DNA of 39,669 bases from Christensenellaceae bacterium OttesenSCG-928-K19 (GTDB lineage: Bacteria > Bacillota > Clostridia > Christensenellales > Christensenellaceae): contig JAJDHD010000021.1 in assembly GCA_030266015.1 (NCBI GenBank), positions 1 to 39,669 of the forward strand. Reading direction: 5' to 3'. This document shows, in pieces, positions 14,414 through 22,599 of this stretch. The notes below the pieces were generated by a model. The model was not told the origin of the DNA. It saw only the letters and a list, made by a program, of their open reading frames with translations, and did not search any database. The translations under genes were made by a program, and so were the position numbers. Position 1 is the first letter of the stretch, and every line of letters begins with the position of its first letter.

Positions 14414-16228
14414 ATGAACGAAAAAATCAAAAAGAGAATAAAAAACCTGCCTACCACGCCCGGCGTGTATATTATGCGCAACGCGGACGGGGATGTGATT
14501 TATGTGGGCAAGGCGCGTGTGCTGAAAAACCGCGTGCGCCAATACTTCACAAACGAGCAGCAGCTTGCCAAGGTGGCGGCCATGGTTTCGCGCGTGGATG
14601 ATTTTGAATATATCATTACAGATACTGAGCTGGAGGCGCTGATTCTAGAAGGCAACCTCATAAAGCAATACCGGCCATATTACAATATACTGTTAAAGGA
14701 CGACAAGCAGTTTCCCTATATCCGTATCGATTTAAATGAAGCATACCCGCGTGTGGAGGTGGTGCGAAGCGTGAAAAAAGACGGCGCGAAATATTTTGGG
14801 CCGTTTATTGCCGCACATGTGATAAAGGACGTGCTGGATGATATTTACCGGCTGTATCCCTTAAGAAGCTGCAAGAAGGATATCAAGCGTGCCATAGAGC
14901 GCAAGGAACGCCCCTGCCTGAACTATGAAATGGGACGGTGCTGCGGCCCGTGCACGGGCAATAGAAGCGAAGAAGAGTACATGGAAATGGTGAAGGAGGT
15001 CATCCGCGTTATAACGGGTGACAAGGGCGCGCTTAAAAAGGAGCTGGCACAGCAAATGGAGCAGGCCGCGGAGGGCATGAACTACGAGCTGGCGGCAAAC
15101 CTGCGCGACCGCATTAAGCTGATTGACCGCATACGCGAAAAGCAGAAGGCGGGCTTTCCTAATCTGGATGACAAAGACGTATTTGCGTTGGATACGGGCA
15201 AGGAAACAGCGGTGGTGCAGGCGTTTTTGTTCCGGGATGGCAAGCTTTCCTATGCGCGCAAGTATTATATGGATTTTGACGGCGAGGAAAAAGCGGAGAT
15301 TATGGGCAGCTTTTTGGAGCAATACTACATGGAGAAAAGCGGAATTCCCAAGAGCATTTATGTGACGCCCCGACCGGAAGGTACTGCGCTTTTGATGGAA
15401 TGGCTGACGGAAAAACGTGGCAGCAATGTGAAAATTATGGAGGCGCAGCGCGGGGACAATAAAAAGCTGCAGGATTTAGCGCGAAAAAACGCAGGCGACG
15501 CCATCAAGATAAAAGAAGGCGCGCAAAAGCAGCGCGAGCTTGCGACGGGCAACCTGGCGAATGCACTAGGGCTTAACAGGGAGCTGCGCCGCATAGAGTG
15601 TTATGATATCTCTAACACGCAGGGAACGGATAATGTGTCCTCTATGGTGGTGTTTACGGATGGTAAGCCGGACAAAAAGAAGTATCGCACCTTTAAAATA
15701 AAAACAGTGGAGGGGGCAAACGATTTTGCCTCTATGAATGAAACGCTGGAGCGCAGGTTGCTTCGGGGTGTGGAGGGTGACGAAGCGTTTTTGCCCATGC
15801 CCGACCTTGTCATCATAGATGGGGGAAAGGGGCAGCTTTCGGCCGCGGTAGACGCGCTTGCCGCGGTTGGGTGCGACGATATCCCGGTGGTGTCGCTCGC
15901 CAAAAAAGAAGAGGAAATTTTCATCCCCGGGCAGCAGGAGAGCATATTGCTGAAGCTGGGCAGCCCGGAATTTCGCCTGGTTACCGGCATACGCGACGAG
16001 GCGCACCGCTTTGCGGTGGGGTATCACAGGAAACTGAGGGAAAAGCGGATCAAAAAAAGCGAGCTGGATGATGTGCCGGGTGTGGGGAACAACCGCAAGC
16101 GGCTTTTGCTGCGGTATTTTGGCAGCCTGAAAAAAATAAAGGAAGCAAGCCTGGACGAAATAAAGGCGGTGAAGGGAATCCCGCAGAATGTGGCGGAGAC
16201 AGTTTTTAATGCGCTGCGCGGAAGGTAG
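14414..16228 (+). CDS. uvrC: UvrABC excinuclease subunit C
   Basis: UvrC makes both incisions in nucleotide excision repair. ATG 14414 is chosen because GGAG (14403-14406) lies seven bases before it and the GIY-YIG domain begins at once (LPTTPGVYIMRNADGDVIYV). Next come the cysteine cluster CLNYEMGRCCGPC, the UVR motif (YELAANLRDR), the RNase H-like domain (ECYDISNTQGTDNVSSMV, DLVIIDGGKGQ) and C-terminal helix-hairpin-helix repeats (VPGVGNNRKRLLLRYFGS, KAVKGIPQNVAETV). The 604-residue length is normal. Confidence 0.97.
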   Translation: MNEKIKKRIKNLPTTPGVYIMRNADGDVIYVGKARVLKNRVRQYFTNEQQLAKVAAMVSRVDDFEYIITDTELEALILEGNLIKQYRPYYNILLKDDKQFPYIRIDLNEAYPRVEVVRSVKKDGAKYFGPFIAAHVIKDVLDDIYRLYPLRSCKKDIKRAIERKERPCLNYEMGRCCGPCTGNRSEEEYMEMVKEVIRVITGDKGALKKELAQQMEQAAEGMNYELAANLRDRIKLIDRIREKQKAGFPNLDDKDVFALDTGKETAVVQAFLFRDGKLSYARKYYMDFDGEEKAEIMGSFLEQYYMEKSGIPKSIYVTPRPEGTALLMEWLTEKRGSNVKIMEAQRGDNKKLQDLARKNAGDAIKIKEGAQKQRELATGNLANALGLNRELRRIECYDISNTQGTDNVSSMVVFTDGKPDKKKYRTFKIKTVEGANDFASMNETLERRLLRGVEGDEAFLPMPDLVIIDGGKGQLSAAVDALAAVGCDDIPVVSLAKKEEEIFIPGQQESILLKLGSPEFRLVTGIRDEAHRFAVGYHRKLREKRIKKSELDDVPGVGNNRKRLLLRYFGSLKKIKEASLDEIKAVKGIPQNVAETVFNALRGR

Positions 16229-16231
16229 ATA

Positions 16232-16804
16232 TCAGGAATTCTCCCATGTAAAGCAATCCAGCACATGGTCGTTTACCATTCCGATAGATTGCATAAACGC
16301 ATAGATGATGGTGGGGCCTACGAATTTGAAGCCTAGCTTTTTCATATCCTTGCTGATTTGCTCTGCGAGCGGCGTAGAGGCAGGCACATCGGACAGCTTT
16401 TGCCGGTTGCCCATAATGGGCTGCCCGTCTACATACCGCCACAAAAACGCATCGAGTGTGCCATATTGCTCCTTCACGCGAAAATAAGCGTGTGCATTGG
16501 CCACCGCGGCTTGCACCTTTAGGCGGTTGCGGATAATGCCCGGATTTTGCAGCAGGGAATTGATTTTGTCCTCTTTGTATCCCGCGATCTTTTGGGGATC
16601 AAAGCTGTCGAATGCGGCGCGCATTGCTTCCCTTTTTTTGAGTATGGTCAGCCAGCTCAGGCCGGCTTGCATACATTCCAGCATTAGGCGCTCGAATAGC
16701 TCCCGATCATCATGCACTGGACGGCCCCATTCCTCGTCGTGGTATTGAAGCTCTAGCGGGTGATTGGCCCAGCCGCACCGTGTTTTTTTAATTTGGCTTG
16801 TCAT
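16232..16804 (-). CDS. tag: DNA-3-methyladenine glycosylase I
   Basis: Removes 3-methyladenine from alkylated DNA to start base excision repair. The start is placed at ATG 16804 (MTSQIKKTRCGWANHP), preceded by GGAGA; the frame is open farther upstream but without a ribosome site, and that part is the preceding gene's terminator. The zinc-binding residues known for this family are visible: Cys in RCGWA, His in QYHDEEWG, and His and Cys in NDHVLDCF. Length 190, as usual. Its stop lies three bases from the uvrC stop, so these two repair genes converge without a terminator between them. Confidence 0.95.
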   Translation of the reverse strand: MTSQIKKTRCGWANHPLELQYHDEEWGRPVHDDRELFERLMLECMQAGLSWLTILKKREAMRAAFDSFDPQKIAGYKEDKINSLLQNPGIIRNRLKVQAAVANAHAYFRVKEQYGTLDAFLWRYVDGQPIMGNRQKLSDVPASTPLAEQISKDMKKLGFKFVGPTIIYAFMQSIGMVNDHVLDCFTWENS

Positions 16805-16819
16805 ATTGTCTCCTTTGGC

Positions 16820-16857
16820 CGCACAAAAAGGATACCCCCATGCAGGAGTATCCTTTT
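16820..16857 (-). terminator. Terminator of the HAD-to-crh gene run
   Basis: On the minus strand AAAAGGATAC (16848-16857) pairs with GTATCCTTTT (16826-16835), with a 12-base loop and a T-rich tail. It follows the HPr-like gene by 23 bases and precedes tag. Confidence 0.85.
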
Positions 16858-16879
16858 GAGTTAACAAATTAGGATGGGG

Positions 16880-17143
16880 TTATTCACCGAAGTTGTTGTC
16901 TACAAGCTCCACCAGCGCGGCAACCGCTTCTTTTTCGTCTTTGCCGTTGGCGAACACATAGATAGACTCCCCGTATTTTACACCAAGGGATAACAGGCCC
17001 ATGATACTTTTTGCATTGATTTTCTTGTTAGAAAACTCAATGAGGATCTGGGAGTCGAACTGATTGGCAACCTGCACAAAGCTCGCCGCGGCTTTGGCCT
17101 TCAGGCCGTCATAATTGTTGATAACTAATTCCTTGTAGATCAT
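16880..17143 (-). CDS. crh: Crh-like HPr family protein lacking the active-site histidine
   Basis: This 87-residue HPr-fold protein starts at ATG 17143 after AAAGGAGG. In normal HPr the loop is DSGIHARPA, with His15 receiving phosphate from enzyme I; here it reads YDGLKAKAA, so His15 is Lys15, Arg17 is Lys and Pro18 is Ala. Ser46 is kept in the intact context NAKSIMGLLSLG, the site used by HPr kinase. This is the pattern of Bacillus Crh (where residue 15 is Gln): a regulatory, not a phosphotransfer, protein. Its place directly after whiA, with an ATGA overlap, also matches the Bacillus yvcL-crh order. HPr kinase is encoded in the same run. Confidence 0.86.
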   Translation of the reverse strand: MIYKELVINNYDGLKAKAAASFVQVANQFDSQILIEFSNKKINAKSIMGLLSLGVKYGESIYVFANGKDEKEAVAALVELVDNNFGE

Positions 17144-18063
17144 GGTAAATCCTCCTTTGATAATGATTCCGCTATTTGCTTGATTTTCCTCAACCGGTGG
17201 TTCATGCCGGATTTTGTTGTCCCGCCAAGTTCGCAAAGCTCCTGCAAAGTGGCTTCCGGGTTTTCCAGCCGCAAGATTGCCGCTTCCCTTAAGCTGTCGC
17301 TTAACTTCTCAATACCCGTTTTCTGCTCAATGATGTGAATGCTTTGAAGTTGCGCCATAGCAGCATTGACAGTTTTATTAATATTGGCTGTTTCGCAGTT
17401 TACGGCGCGGTTTACATTGTTGCGCATTTCCTTGAGGATGCGAACGTTTTCCAGATTGAGGATGGAGGTGTGCGCACCGATCAATGCCAGCAGGGATACG
17501 ATGCTGTCTCCTTCATTCAAGTATACCACATAATTTTGCTTTCTGTGAATAGTTTTTGCTTTTATTTGAAAATATTCCAGTATGCTGCACAACAACCGGG
17601 AAAACGACTCTGAATTTACCACAAATTCAAAGTGGTAATTCTTTTTGGGGCTGGAGACGGTTCCCCCGCCCAAAAACGCACCACGCAGCATGGCAATCTT
17701 GCAGCATTCCTTTTCCGTAAGGTAACCGGGCGGCGTTGCGTCGGTCAGCAGGTTGCCTTCTATTCCCAGCGCGGCAAGCAACAGGGGTGCGTCCTTTGCG
17801 ACCACAGTGTAGGTGTTTATTTTTTTTAGCTGGTTCTCCTTTATGAGAACCTCGGCCTCCAGCTTAAGCACGCGGGTGAGCGTGTCAAAAATACGCTTTG
17901 CCACCGCTTTGTTCTCTGTGTTGTACAAAAGATGCACGCCGGAGGAGTTGATGGAAAGATTGCCGCACACAAACGTGATGGCGCAAAGCTCGGCCATAAC
18001 GCAGCAATCATCCTGCGAAAGCTGGCATATTTCATTTTTTGCGGATGCAGAAAAAGATTCCAT
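17140..18063 (-). CDS. whiA: WhiA, DNA-binding regulator
   Basis: WhiA is a conserved Gram-positive protein that affects cell division and chromosome segregation in Bacillus and sporulation in Streptomyces. It is 307 residues. The N-terminal LAGLIDADG-like homing-endonuclease fold appears in SFSASAKNEICQL and MLRGAFLGGGTVSSPKKNY; the C-terminal helix-turn-helix appears in SLREAAILRLENPEATLQEL and GTTKSGMNHRLRKI. The gene starts 17 bases after rapZ and ends in an ATGA overlap with crh. The GGGGG before the start is a weak ribosome site. Confidence 0.96.
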   Translation of the reverse strand: MESFSASAKNEICQLSQDDCCVMAELCAITFVCGNLSINSSGVHLLYNTENKAVAKRIFDTLTRVLKLEAEVLIKENQLKKINTYTVVAKDAPLLLAALGIEGNLLTDATPPGYLTEKECCKIAMLRGAFLGGGTVSSPKKNYHFEFVVNSESFSRLLCSILEYFQIKAKTIHRKQNYVVYLNEGDSIVSLLALIGAHTSILNLENVRILKEMRNNVNRAVNCETANINKTVNAAMAQLQSIHIIEQKTGIEKLSDSLREAAILRLENPEATLQELCELGGTTKSGMNHRLRKIKQIAESLSKEDLP

Positions 18064-18080
18064 GCGATACCCCCGTCAGG

Positions 18081-18977
18081 TTAGGTTTGCACCGATTTTT
18101 CCAGGTTCAGGTCGCGGTGCTCCAGCGTCACCTTCATGCCGGCGTCCTTTAACCGAAGGAACAAGTCCTCCGCTATGGCGACGCTCCTGTGCATGCCGCC
18201 CGTGCAGCCAATGCCGATGACAAGCTGCTTTTTGTCCTCGGTGATAAAGTGAGGGGCAAGCGCCGTGACGAGCGAGGTTAGCTGCGAAAGGAAAAATTGC
18301 GACTGGTCGAAGGAGAGGACGAAATCACGTACCTCCGGGTCAAGGCCGCTTTGGTCGCGCATACCGGGTACATAAAATGGGTTTTCGATAAACCGCATGT
18401 CAAACACCATGTCTGCATCAATAGGGATGCCGCGCTTGTAGCCAAACGAAAGGATGGATACCAGCAGGCGGTTGTCGTCCCCGGCGGAGTAGATGTTATC
18501 CAGCACGCGCCGCAGCTTCATCACGTTATAGGTTGTGGTGTCGATTACGTGGTTGGCAATATCCTTCAAGGGTTGCAGCTTGAGGCGTTCTGTTTGTATG
18601 CCTGTCAAAATCTCGCCGCTGCCCGATACGGGGTGGTTGCGGCGCACCTCTTTGAACCGTTTTACAAGCTCTTCGTCCGAAGCGTCCAAAAACAGGATGT
18701 TTAGGCGCAGGTCCATTTGCTTGAGTGTATCTATTGCCCCGTAGATGGAATCAAAGAAATCACCCATGCGTGTATCCACCGCCACGGCGACCTTGCTGCG
18801 AAAGTGGCCGTGCTGCATACAAAGCTCCGCGAATGTGGGGATAAGCTCGGGCATCAGGTTGTCTACGCAATAATAACCGAGATCCTCCAGCCTGCGCAGT
18901 GCGGAAGAACGCCCGGCACCCGAAAGCCCGGTAACAATGGTGAAGTGCATTATTTTTTTACTCTCTGTGTTTGCCAT
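18081..18977 (-). CDS. rapZ: RapZ/YvcJ nucleotide-binding protein
   Basis: RapZ-family NTPase (in Escherichia coli an adaptor for GlmZ RNA decay; in Bacillus YvcJ hydrolyses GTP and affects competence). The 298-residue protein has a P-loop GLSGAGRSSA, in which the usual Lys is Arg, as also seen in some actinobacterial relatives. GYYCVDNLMPELIPT, RRNHPVSGSGE and the C-terminal GIGCTGGMHRSVAIAEDL are family hallmarks. GGAGG precedes the start. In most Firmicutes glmR/yvcK separates rapZ from whiA; here it is missing. Confidence 0.95.
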   Translation of the reverse strand: MANTESKKIMHFTIVTGLSGAGRSSALRRLEDLGYYCVDNLMPELIPTFAELCMQHGHFRSKVAVAVDTRMGDFFDSIYGAIDTLKQMDLRLNILFLDASDEELVKRFKEVRRNHPVSGSGEILTGIQTERLKLQPLKDIANHVIDTTTYNVMKLRRVLDNIYSAGDDNRLLVSILSFGYKRGIPIDADMVFDMRFIENPFYVPGMRDQSGLDPEVRDFVLSFDQSQFFLSQLTSLVTALAPHFITEDKKQLVIGIGCTGGMHRSVAIAEDLFLRLKDAGMKVTLEHRDLNLEKSVQT

Positions 18978-18982
18978 ATGCT

Positions 18983-19690
18983 TTATTCCTCCGCATTAAT
19001 AATTTGAGAAGCCTGAAGCCCGGCCTGCTGCGCCCGCTCGAGTGCGGCGGCGAAATCGCCCACACGGTCGGGAGAATGCGCGTCGCTGCCGATGACGAAT
19101 GTTACGCCCGTTTGGGCACAGGCGATAAGCTCGTCCACTGTAAACTCCGGGTGCTTGGCGTTAATCTCCAGCGCTGTGCCGTGTTCCTTTGCCGCCTTTG
19201 CCACGGCAATTTTGTCTATGGGCAGCCCATAGCCGGGATGCGTTATAATGTCGATTTTGTTTTTTTCGATTGCGGCAATATAAGCTGCGGTATTGAGGGC
19301 GACAGACTTGACACTGTGTCGCTTTGGCAGCAGGAATTGCCTTGCGCTTTTGAAATCGCTGCACCGCACCATTTTGTGGTAGCCAAACATTTTCAAATCA
19401 AATGAGTCTTCATATCCCTCCGGGATATCTACCTTGCCGTCCAGAGACAAAAGGTTCAGCTCTACATTGGAGAGAACGTCGATCTTTCCGGCGTATTTCG
19501 CTTTGATATCGCCAATTTCCTGCAAATAGCGGTCTACATCGCGTATGCTGTAGAATATATGGTCAAATCCATGGTCGCTGATGGCGATGGCGCGAAGGCC
19601 TTTGTCAATCGCTGCACGCACATTGTCTTCTATGCTGCCTGTGCCGTGGCTGTGCCTGGTATGCGTGTGCAGGTCGCTGACAATCCGCAT
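18983..19690 (-). CDS. PHP-domain phosphoesterase
   Basis: This 235-residue metal-dependent hydrolase resembles YcdX. Metal-binding motifs are visible in order: DLHTHTRHSHG at the N-terminus, SDHGF, the Glu of SNVELNLL, THPGYG, and the C-terminal GSDAHSP. The substrate is unknown. Its ATG overlaps the murB stop by one base (TAATG). The murB, PHP, rapZ, whiA order is widespread in Clostridia. Confidence 0.9.
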   Translation of the reverse strand: MRIVSDLHTHTRHSHGTGSIEDNVRAAIDKGLRAIAISDHGFDHIFYSIRDVDRYLQEIGDIKAKYAGKIDVLSNVELNLLSLDGKVDIPEGYEDSFDLKMFGYHKMVRCSDFKSARQFLLPKRHSVKSVALNTAAYIAAIEKNKIDIITHPGYGLPIDKIAVAKAAKEHGTALEINAKHPEFTVDELIACAQTGVTFVIGSDAHSPDRVGDFAAALERAQQAGLQASQIINAEE

Positions 19691-20595
19691 TATTCAAATT
19701 CCCCCCACAGCTTTATCTCGGGCTCCAGCGTTACGTCTGTGCGGTCCGCCACAATGTGCTGCACCTCGCGGAGCAGGGAGAGGATATCCTGAGAAGTGGC
19801 GTTGCCGGTATTAATAATAAACCCGGCGTGCTTTTCCGAAACCTGCGCGCCGCCCACGTTTTTTCCCTTCAGGCCGCATTTCTCAATGAGCGCGCCCGCG
19901 TAATGCCCCTCCGGTCGCTTGAACGTGCTGCCCGCGCTTGCGTATTCCAGTGGTTGCTTTTGCCGCCGCCTATCCGCGTATTCCGCCATTAGGGTACGGC
20001 TTTGCTCCGGATCGCCCGGCGTAAGGTCGAAAGAAACGGCAAGGACGGTATAGTCCTTTTCCTCTATAACGCTGTGCCGGTAAGAAAAATCCATTTGCCC
20101 TGCGGACAGCACAGAGGGTTGTCCGTCTGGTTTTAACACAAGGACAGCGGTGACGAGGTCGCCCAGCTCGCCGTCATAAGCCCCGGCATTCATGCACACG
20201 CCGCCGCCCAGGGTGCCGGGAATACCCGCGGCAAACTCCAGACCGGTTAGGCTGTGCGCGACAGCTTTGTTTGCAATATCCTTCAGGGAAACGCCTGCGT
20301 CCGCGCGCAGTGTGTTTCCGTTTGCGACAATATCTCCATATGCCAGCTTGACAATGGCACCGCGAAATCCCTTGTCGGAAACAAGCAGGTTGGAACCGCG
20401 CCCCATAATATGGAAGGGCACGCCTTCGCTTTTTAATAGGGTGAAGACAGAGGCAAGCTCGCCCACATTCTGCGGCATAATGAGCATATCTGCCGGGCCG
20501 CCTGTGCGGAAGGTTGTGTGCCGGTTCATGGGTTCGTTTTCCAGGATATACCTGTCCTGCAAAATGCCGAAGAAAATTTTGCGGTCTATTTTCAT
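19690..20595 (-). CDS. murB: UDP-N-acetylenolpyruvoylglucosamine reductase
   Basis: MurB reduces the enolpyruvyl ether made by MurA to give UDP-MurNAc, using FAD and NADPH. The 301-residue protein shows the FAD-binding segment (TTFRTGGPADMLIMP, MGRGSNLLVSD) and GIPGTLGGGVCMNAGAY. The proton-donor Ser lies in YASAGSTFKRP and the C-terminal Glu in LEPEIKLWGE. It overlaps the hprK stop by four bases. A murA lies 10 kb away on the other strand. Confidence 0.97.
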   Translation of the reverse strand: MKIDRKIFFGILQDRYILENEPMNRHTTFRTGGPADMLIMPQNVGELASVFTLLKSEGVPFHIMGRGSNLLVSDKGFRGAIVKLAYGDIVANGNTLRADAGVSLKDIANKAVAHSLTGLEFAAGIPGTLGGGVCMNAGAYDGELGDLVTAVLVLKPDGQPSVLSAGQMDFSYRHSVIEEKDYTVLAVSFDLTPGDPEQSRTLMAEYADRRRQKQPLEYASAGSTFKRPEGHYAGALIEKCGLKGKNVGGAQVSEKHAGFIINTGNATSQDILSLLREVQHIVADRTDVTLEPEIKLWGEFE

Positions 20596-21512
20596 GATTG
20601 CTGTATTACATCCATAATATTCTGTGCCAGTCCTTCGCCTCCACCCTGGCCAATGCTCTTTAGCCGGAAATTCATGGCGGCAACCTCCATAACAATGGCA
20701 ACGTTTCTGCCCGGGCGAACAGGCAACGTAATTTGTGGCACCTTAACGCCCAGCAGTGTAATGTGGTTTTCTGCAGTGCCGATTCGGTCGATGTCTTTGA
20801 TATCACCCGGCTCCAGATGGATGGAGAGCGTGATTGTTTTGTCCTTTACAATGGAGCCCATGCCATACAGCACGGAAACGTCGATAATGCCGATGCCGCG
20901 AATTTCCATCATGTGCCGGATGATATCCGGCGAGCGGCCCACCAGTGTATCGTCTGAAAGCTTGTGGATTTCCACCACGTCATCCGCCGCAAAACGGTGT
21001 CCGCGTTTTACCAGCTCCAGCGCGGTTTCGCTTTTGCCCACACCACTGTCGCCCGTGATAAAAATACCCACGCCGTATACGTCCATCAGCCCGCCGTGGC
21101 GCGAGATGGAGGGGGCAAGTATTTCGTCAAGGTAAATGGAGGTTTTGTGGCTGAGCTTGGTTGTGGTGAGGCCAGACATTAAAACGGGCACGTTGTGCTT
21201 ACGCGCGGCCTCCAGGAAATCGTCCGGCGGCGTAAGGTTCCTGCCGATGAGCACGCAGGGGATGGGGCTGCCGAAGAATTTTTCCAGTACCTTTTTGCGT
21301 ACCGTCGGATCCATTGTTTGCAGGTAGGTCATCTCCACCATACCAAACAGCTGGATGCGGTTGACGGCAAAATACTCAAAGAACCCCGCCATCTGAAGCC
21401 CGGGGCGGTTCAGGTCACTGGAATCGACCTCCGCCACCTCACGCGAGCCCATATAGACGATGTTGAGGTTGATTGCCTTGGCCAAGTCTGTCATTTTCAC
21501 AATGCGTTTCAT
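20592..21512 (-). CDS. hprK: HPr kinase/phosphorylase
   Basis: Bifunctional enzyme that phosphorylates and dephosphorylates Ser46 of HPr and Crh, controlling carbon catabolite repression through CcpA. The 306-residue protein carries His139 in SRHGGLMDVYG, the Walker A GDSGVGKS (about residues 154-161) and the family signature MEIRGIGIIDV. Its probable substrate, the Crh-like protein with Ser46, is six genes further in the same run. The gene begins nine bases after the HAD phosphatase stop. Confidence 0.97.
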   Translation of the reverse strand: MKRIVKMTDLAKAINLNIVYMGSREVAEVDSSDLNRPGLQMAGFFEYFAVNRIQLFGMVEMTYLQTMDPTVRKKVLEKFFGSPIPCVLIGRNLTPPDDFLEAARKHNVPVLMSGLTTTKLSHKTSIYLDEILAPSISRHGGLMDVYGVGIFITGDSGVGKSETALELVKRGHRFAADDVVEIHKLSDDTLVGRSPDIIRHMMEIRGIGIIDVSVLYGMGSIVKDKTITLSIHLEPGDIKDIDRIGTAENHITLLGVKVPQITLPVRPGRNVAIVMEVAAMNFRLKSIGQGGGEGLAQNIMDVIQQS

Positions 21513-21521
21513 TTTCTTCTC

Positions 21522-22313
21522 CTATGTCAGGACATATTTATCAAGCGCTTTTGCAACGCCGCTTTCCTCATTGCTGGCCGTGACATAATCGGCTATTTGC
21601 AGTACTTCGGGAATCGAATTTGCCATGGCGATGCCAAGGCCGGCGTATTTGAGCATACCGATATCCACCTCGCTGTCCCCAATGGCGACAATCTGCTGCT
21701 GCTCCACATCAAGCTTGCCCGCGATAAAGGCGAGCGCGCGTTCCTTGGAGGCCTCCATGCTAAATACCTCCAGGTATTTGCTGTGGGAGGATAAAATCTG
21801 CAGGTCGGGGAAGGTGGCCGCAAGCTCCTTGCGGTATTCCCTCAGGTTCTCCGGTTCGTCTATGAGTAATATTTTTGACGCGAGCAGTGGTTCCTTTGCG
21901 AGCAGGCCGGGGTCTTCTATCCCCTGCAGGCCGCCCATTTGCTCATAATAATCAGTATAATGGCTACGCGTTACATAATAAAACCCGTCATCCAAAAACA
22001 CTTGGAAGTAAATGCCACGTGTGGCAGCCCAGCGGACAACCTGCTTGGCGAGTATGGGTGAGACGGGATTGGAAAAGACCACTTCCCCATCTGGATCCAC
22101 CACCTGCGCGCCGGCACAGGAGATTGTGTAGCCGTGGAGGCCGGTTTGCCCGGCGATTTTTTCAATGCTTTGGTAAATTCTTCCGGAGGCGATGACGATA
22201 TGCAGCCCCGCGCGTTCCGCCCGCTTAATTGCGTCAAGGTCCGCGCCGGATATTTTCTTTTGTGGGTCCAATAGTGTGTCGTCGAGGTCGAGTGCGATCA
22301 GTTTATATGCCAT
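21522..22313 (-). CDS. Cof-type HAD phosphatase
   Basis: This 263-residue haloacid dehalogenase-superfamily phosphatase has motif I DLDDTLLD, motif II ASGR, a C2B-type cap and the C-terminal motif IVAIGDSEVDIGML. ATG 22313 (MAYKLIALD) is preferred, about 11 bases after AGAGGA; the earlier ATG at 22337 coincides with the predicted transcription start and lacks a ribosome site. It is the first gene of the run to crh. Substrates of such enzymes are sugar phosphates or flavin intermediates; none can be named here. Confidence 0.92.
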   Translation of the reverse strand: MAYKLIALDLDDTLLDPQKKISGADLDAIKRAERAGLHIVIASGRIYQSIEKIAGQTGLHGYTISCAGAQVVDPDGEVVFSNPVSPILAKQVVRWAATRGIYFQVFLDDGFYYVTRSHYTDYYEQMGGLQGIEDPGLLAKEPLLASKILLIDEPENLREYRKELAATFPDLQILSSHSKYLEVFSMEASKERALAFIAGKLDVEQQQIVAIGDSEVDIGMLKYAGLGIAMANSIPEVLQIADYVTASNEESGVAKALDKYVLT

Positions 22314-22342
22314 ACAAAATTCAGTCCTCTCTTTCATCGTTT

Positions 22343-22371
22343 ATTATACAGTATAATTTCTGATTTGTGAA
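22343..22371 (-). promoter_or_regulatory. Promoter of the HAD-hprK-murB-php-rapZ-whiA-crh run
   Basis: On the minus strand TTCACA (22366-22371), a 17-base spacer and TATAAT (22343-22348) form a near-consensus promoter. No other terminator or wide gap occurs before the hairpin at 16820-16857, so it may drive all seven genes. Confidence 0.75.
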
Positions 22372-22599
22372 GGGAGGAAGATGCGCAGTACATGCAAAAA
22401 AACGCTCTGGAAACGGAGGACGGCAGGAGCGGGCAATATAAATGCGGCGAAGGAAGGGCGCTGCGAAGCCGGGTGCCGCAAAGATGGGTACAGCCAGCAT
22501 GAGCACCCATGGTATAGCTGCCGGCGCGAAGCGGTTGTGGCTTTGCCTGCCAAGCAAAAAAGAAAGAAGGGGCGGATTGCACCCGCGTGCGGTGAGGTG
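22372..22599. other. Gap without a supported gene
   Basis: Open frames on both strands are present (for example 22381-22638 plus) but show no family, a poor ribosome spacing or an overlap with the real HAD-IIA end. I see no structure that explains this stretch. Confidence 0.4.
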
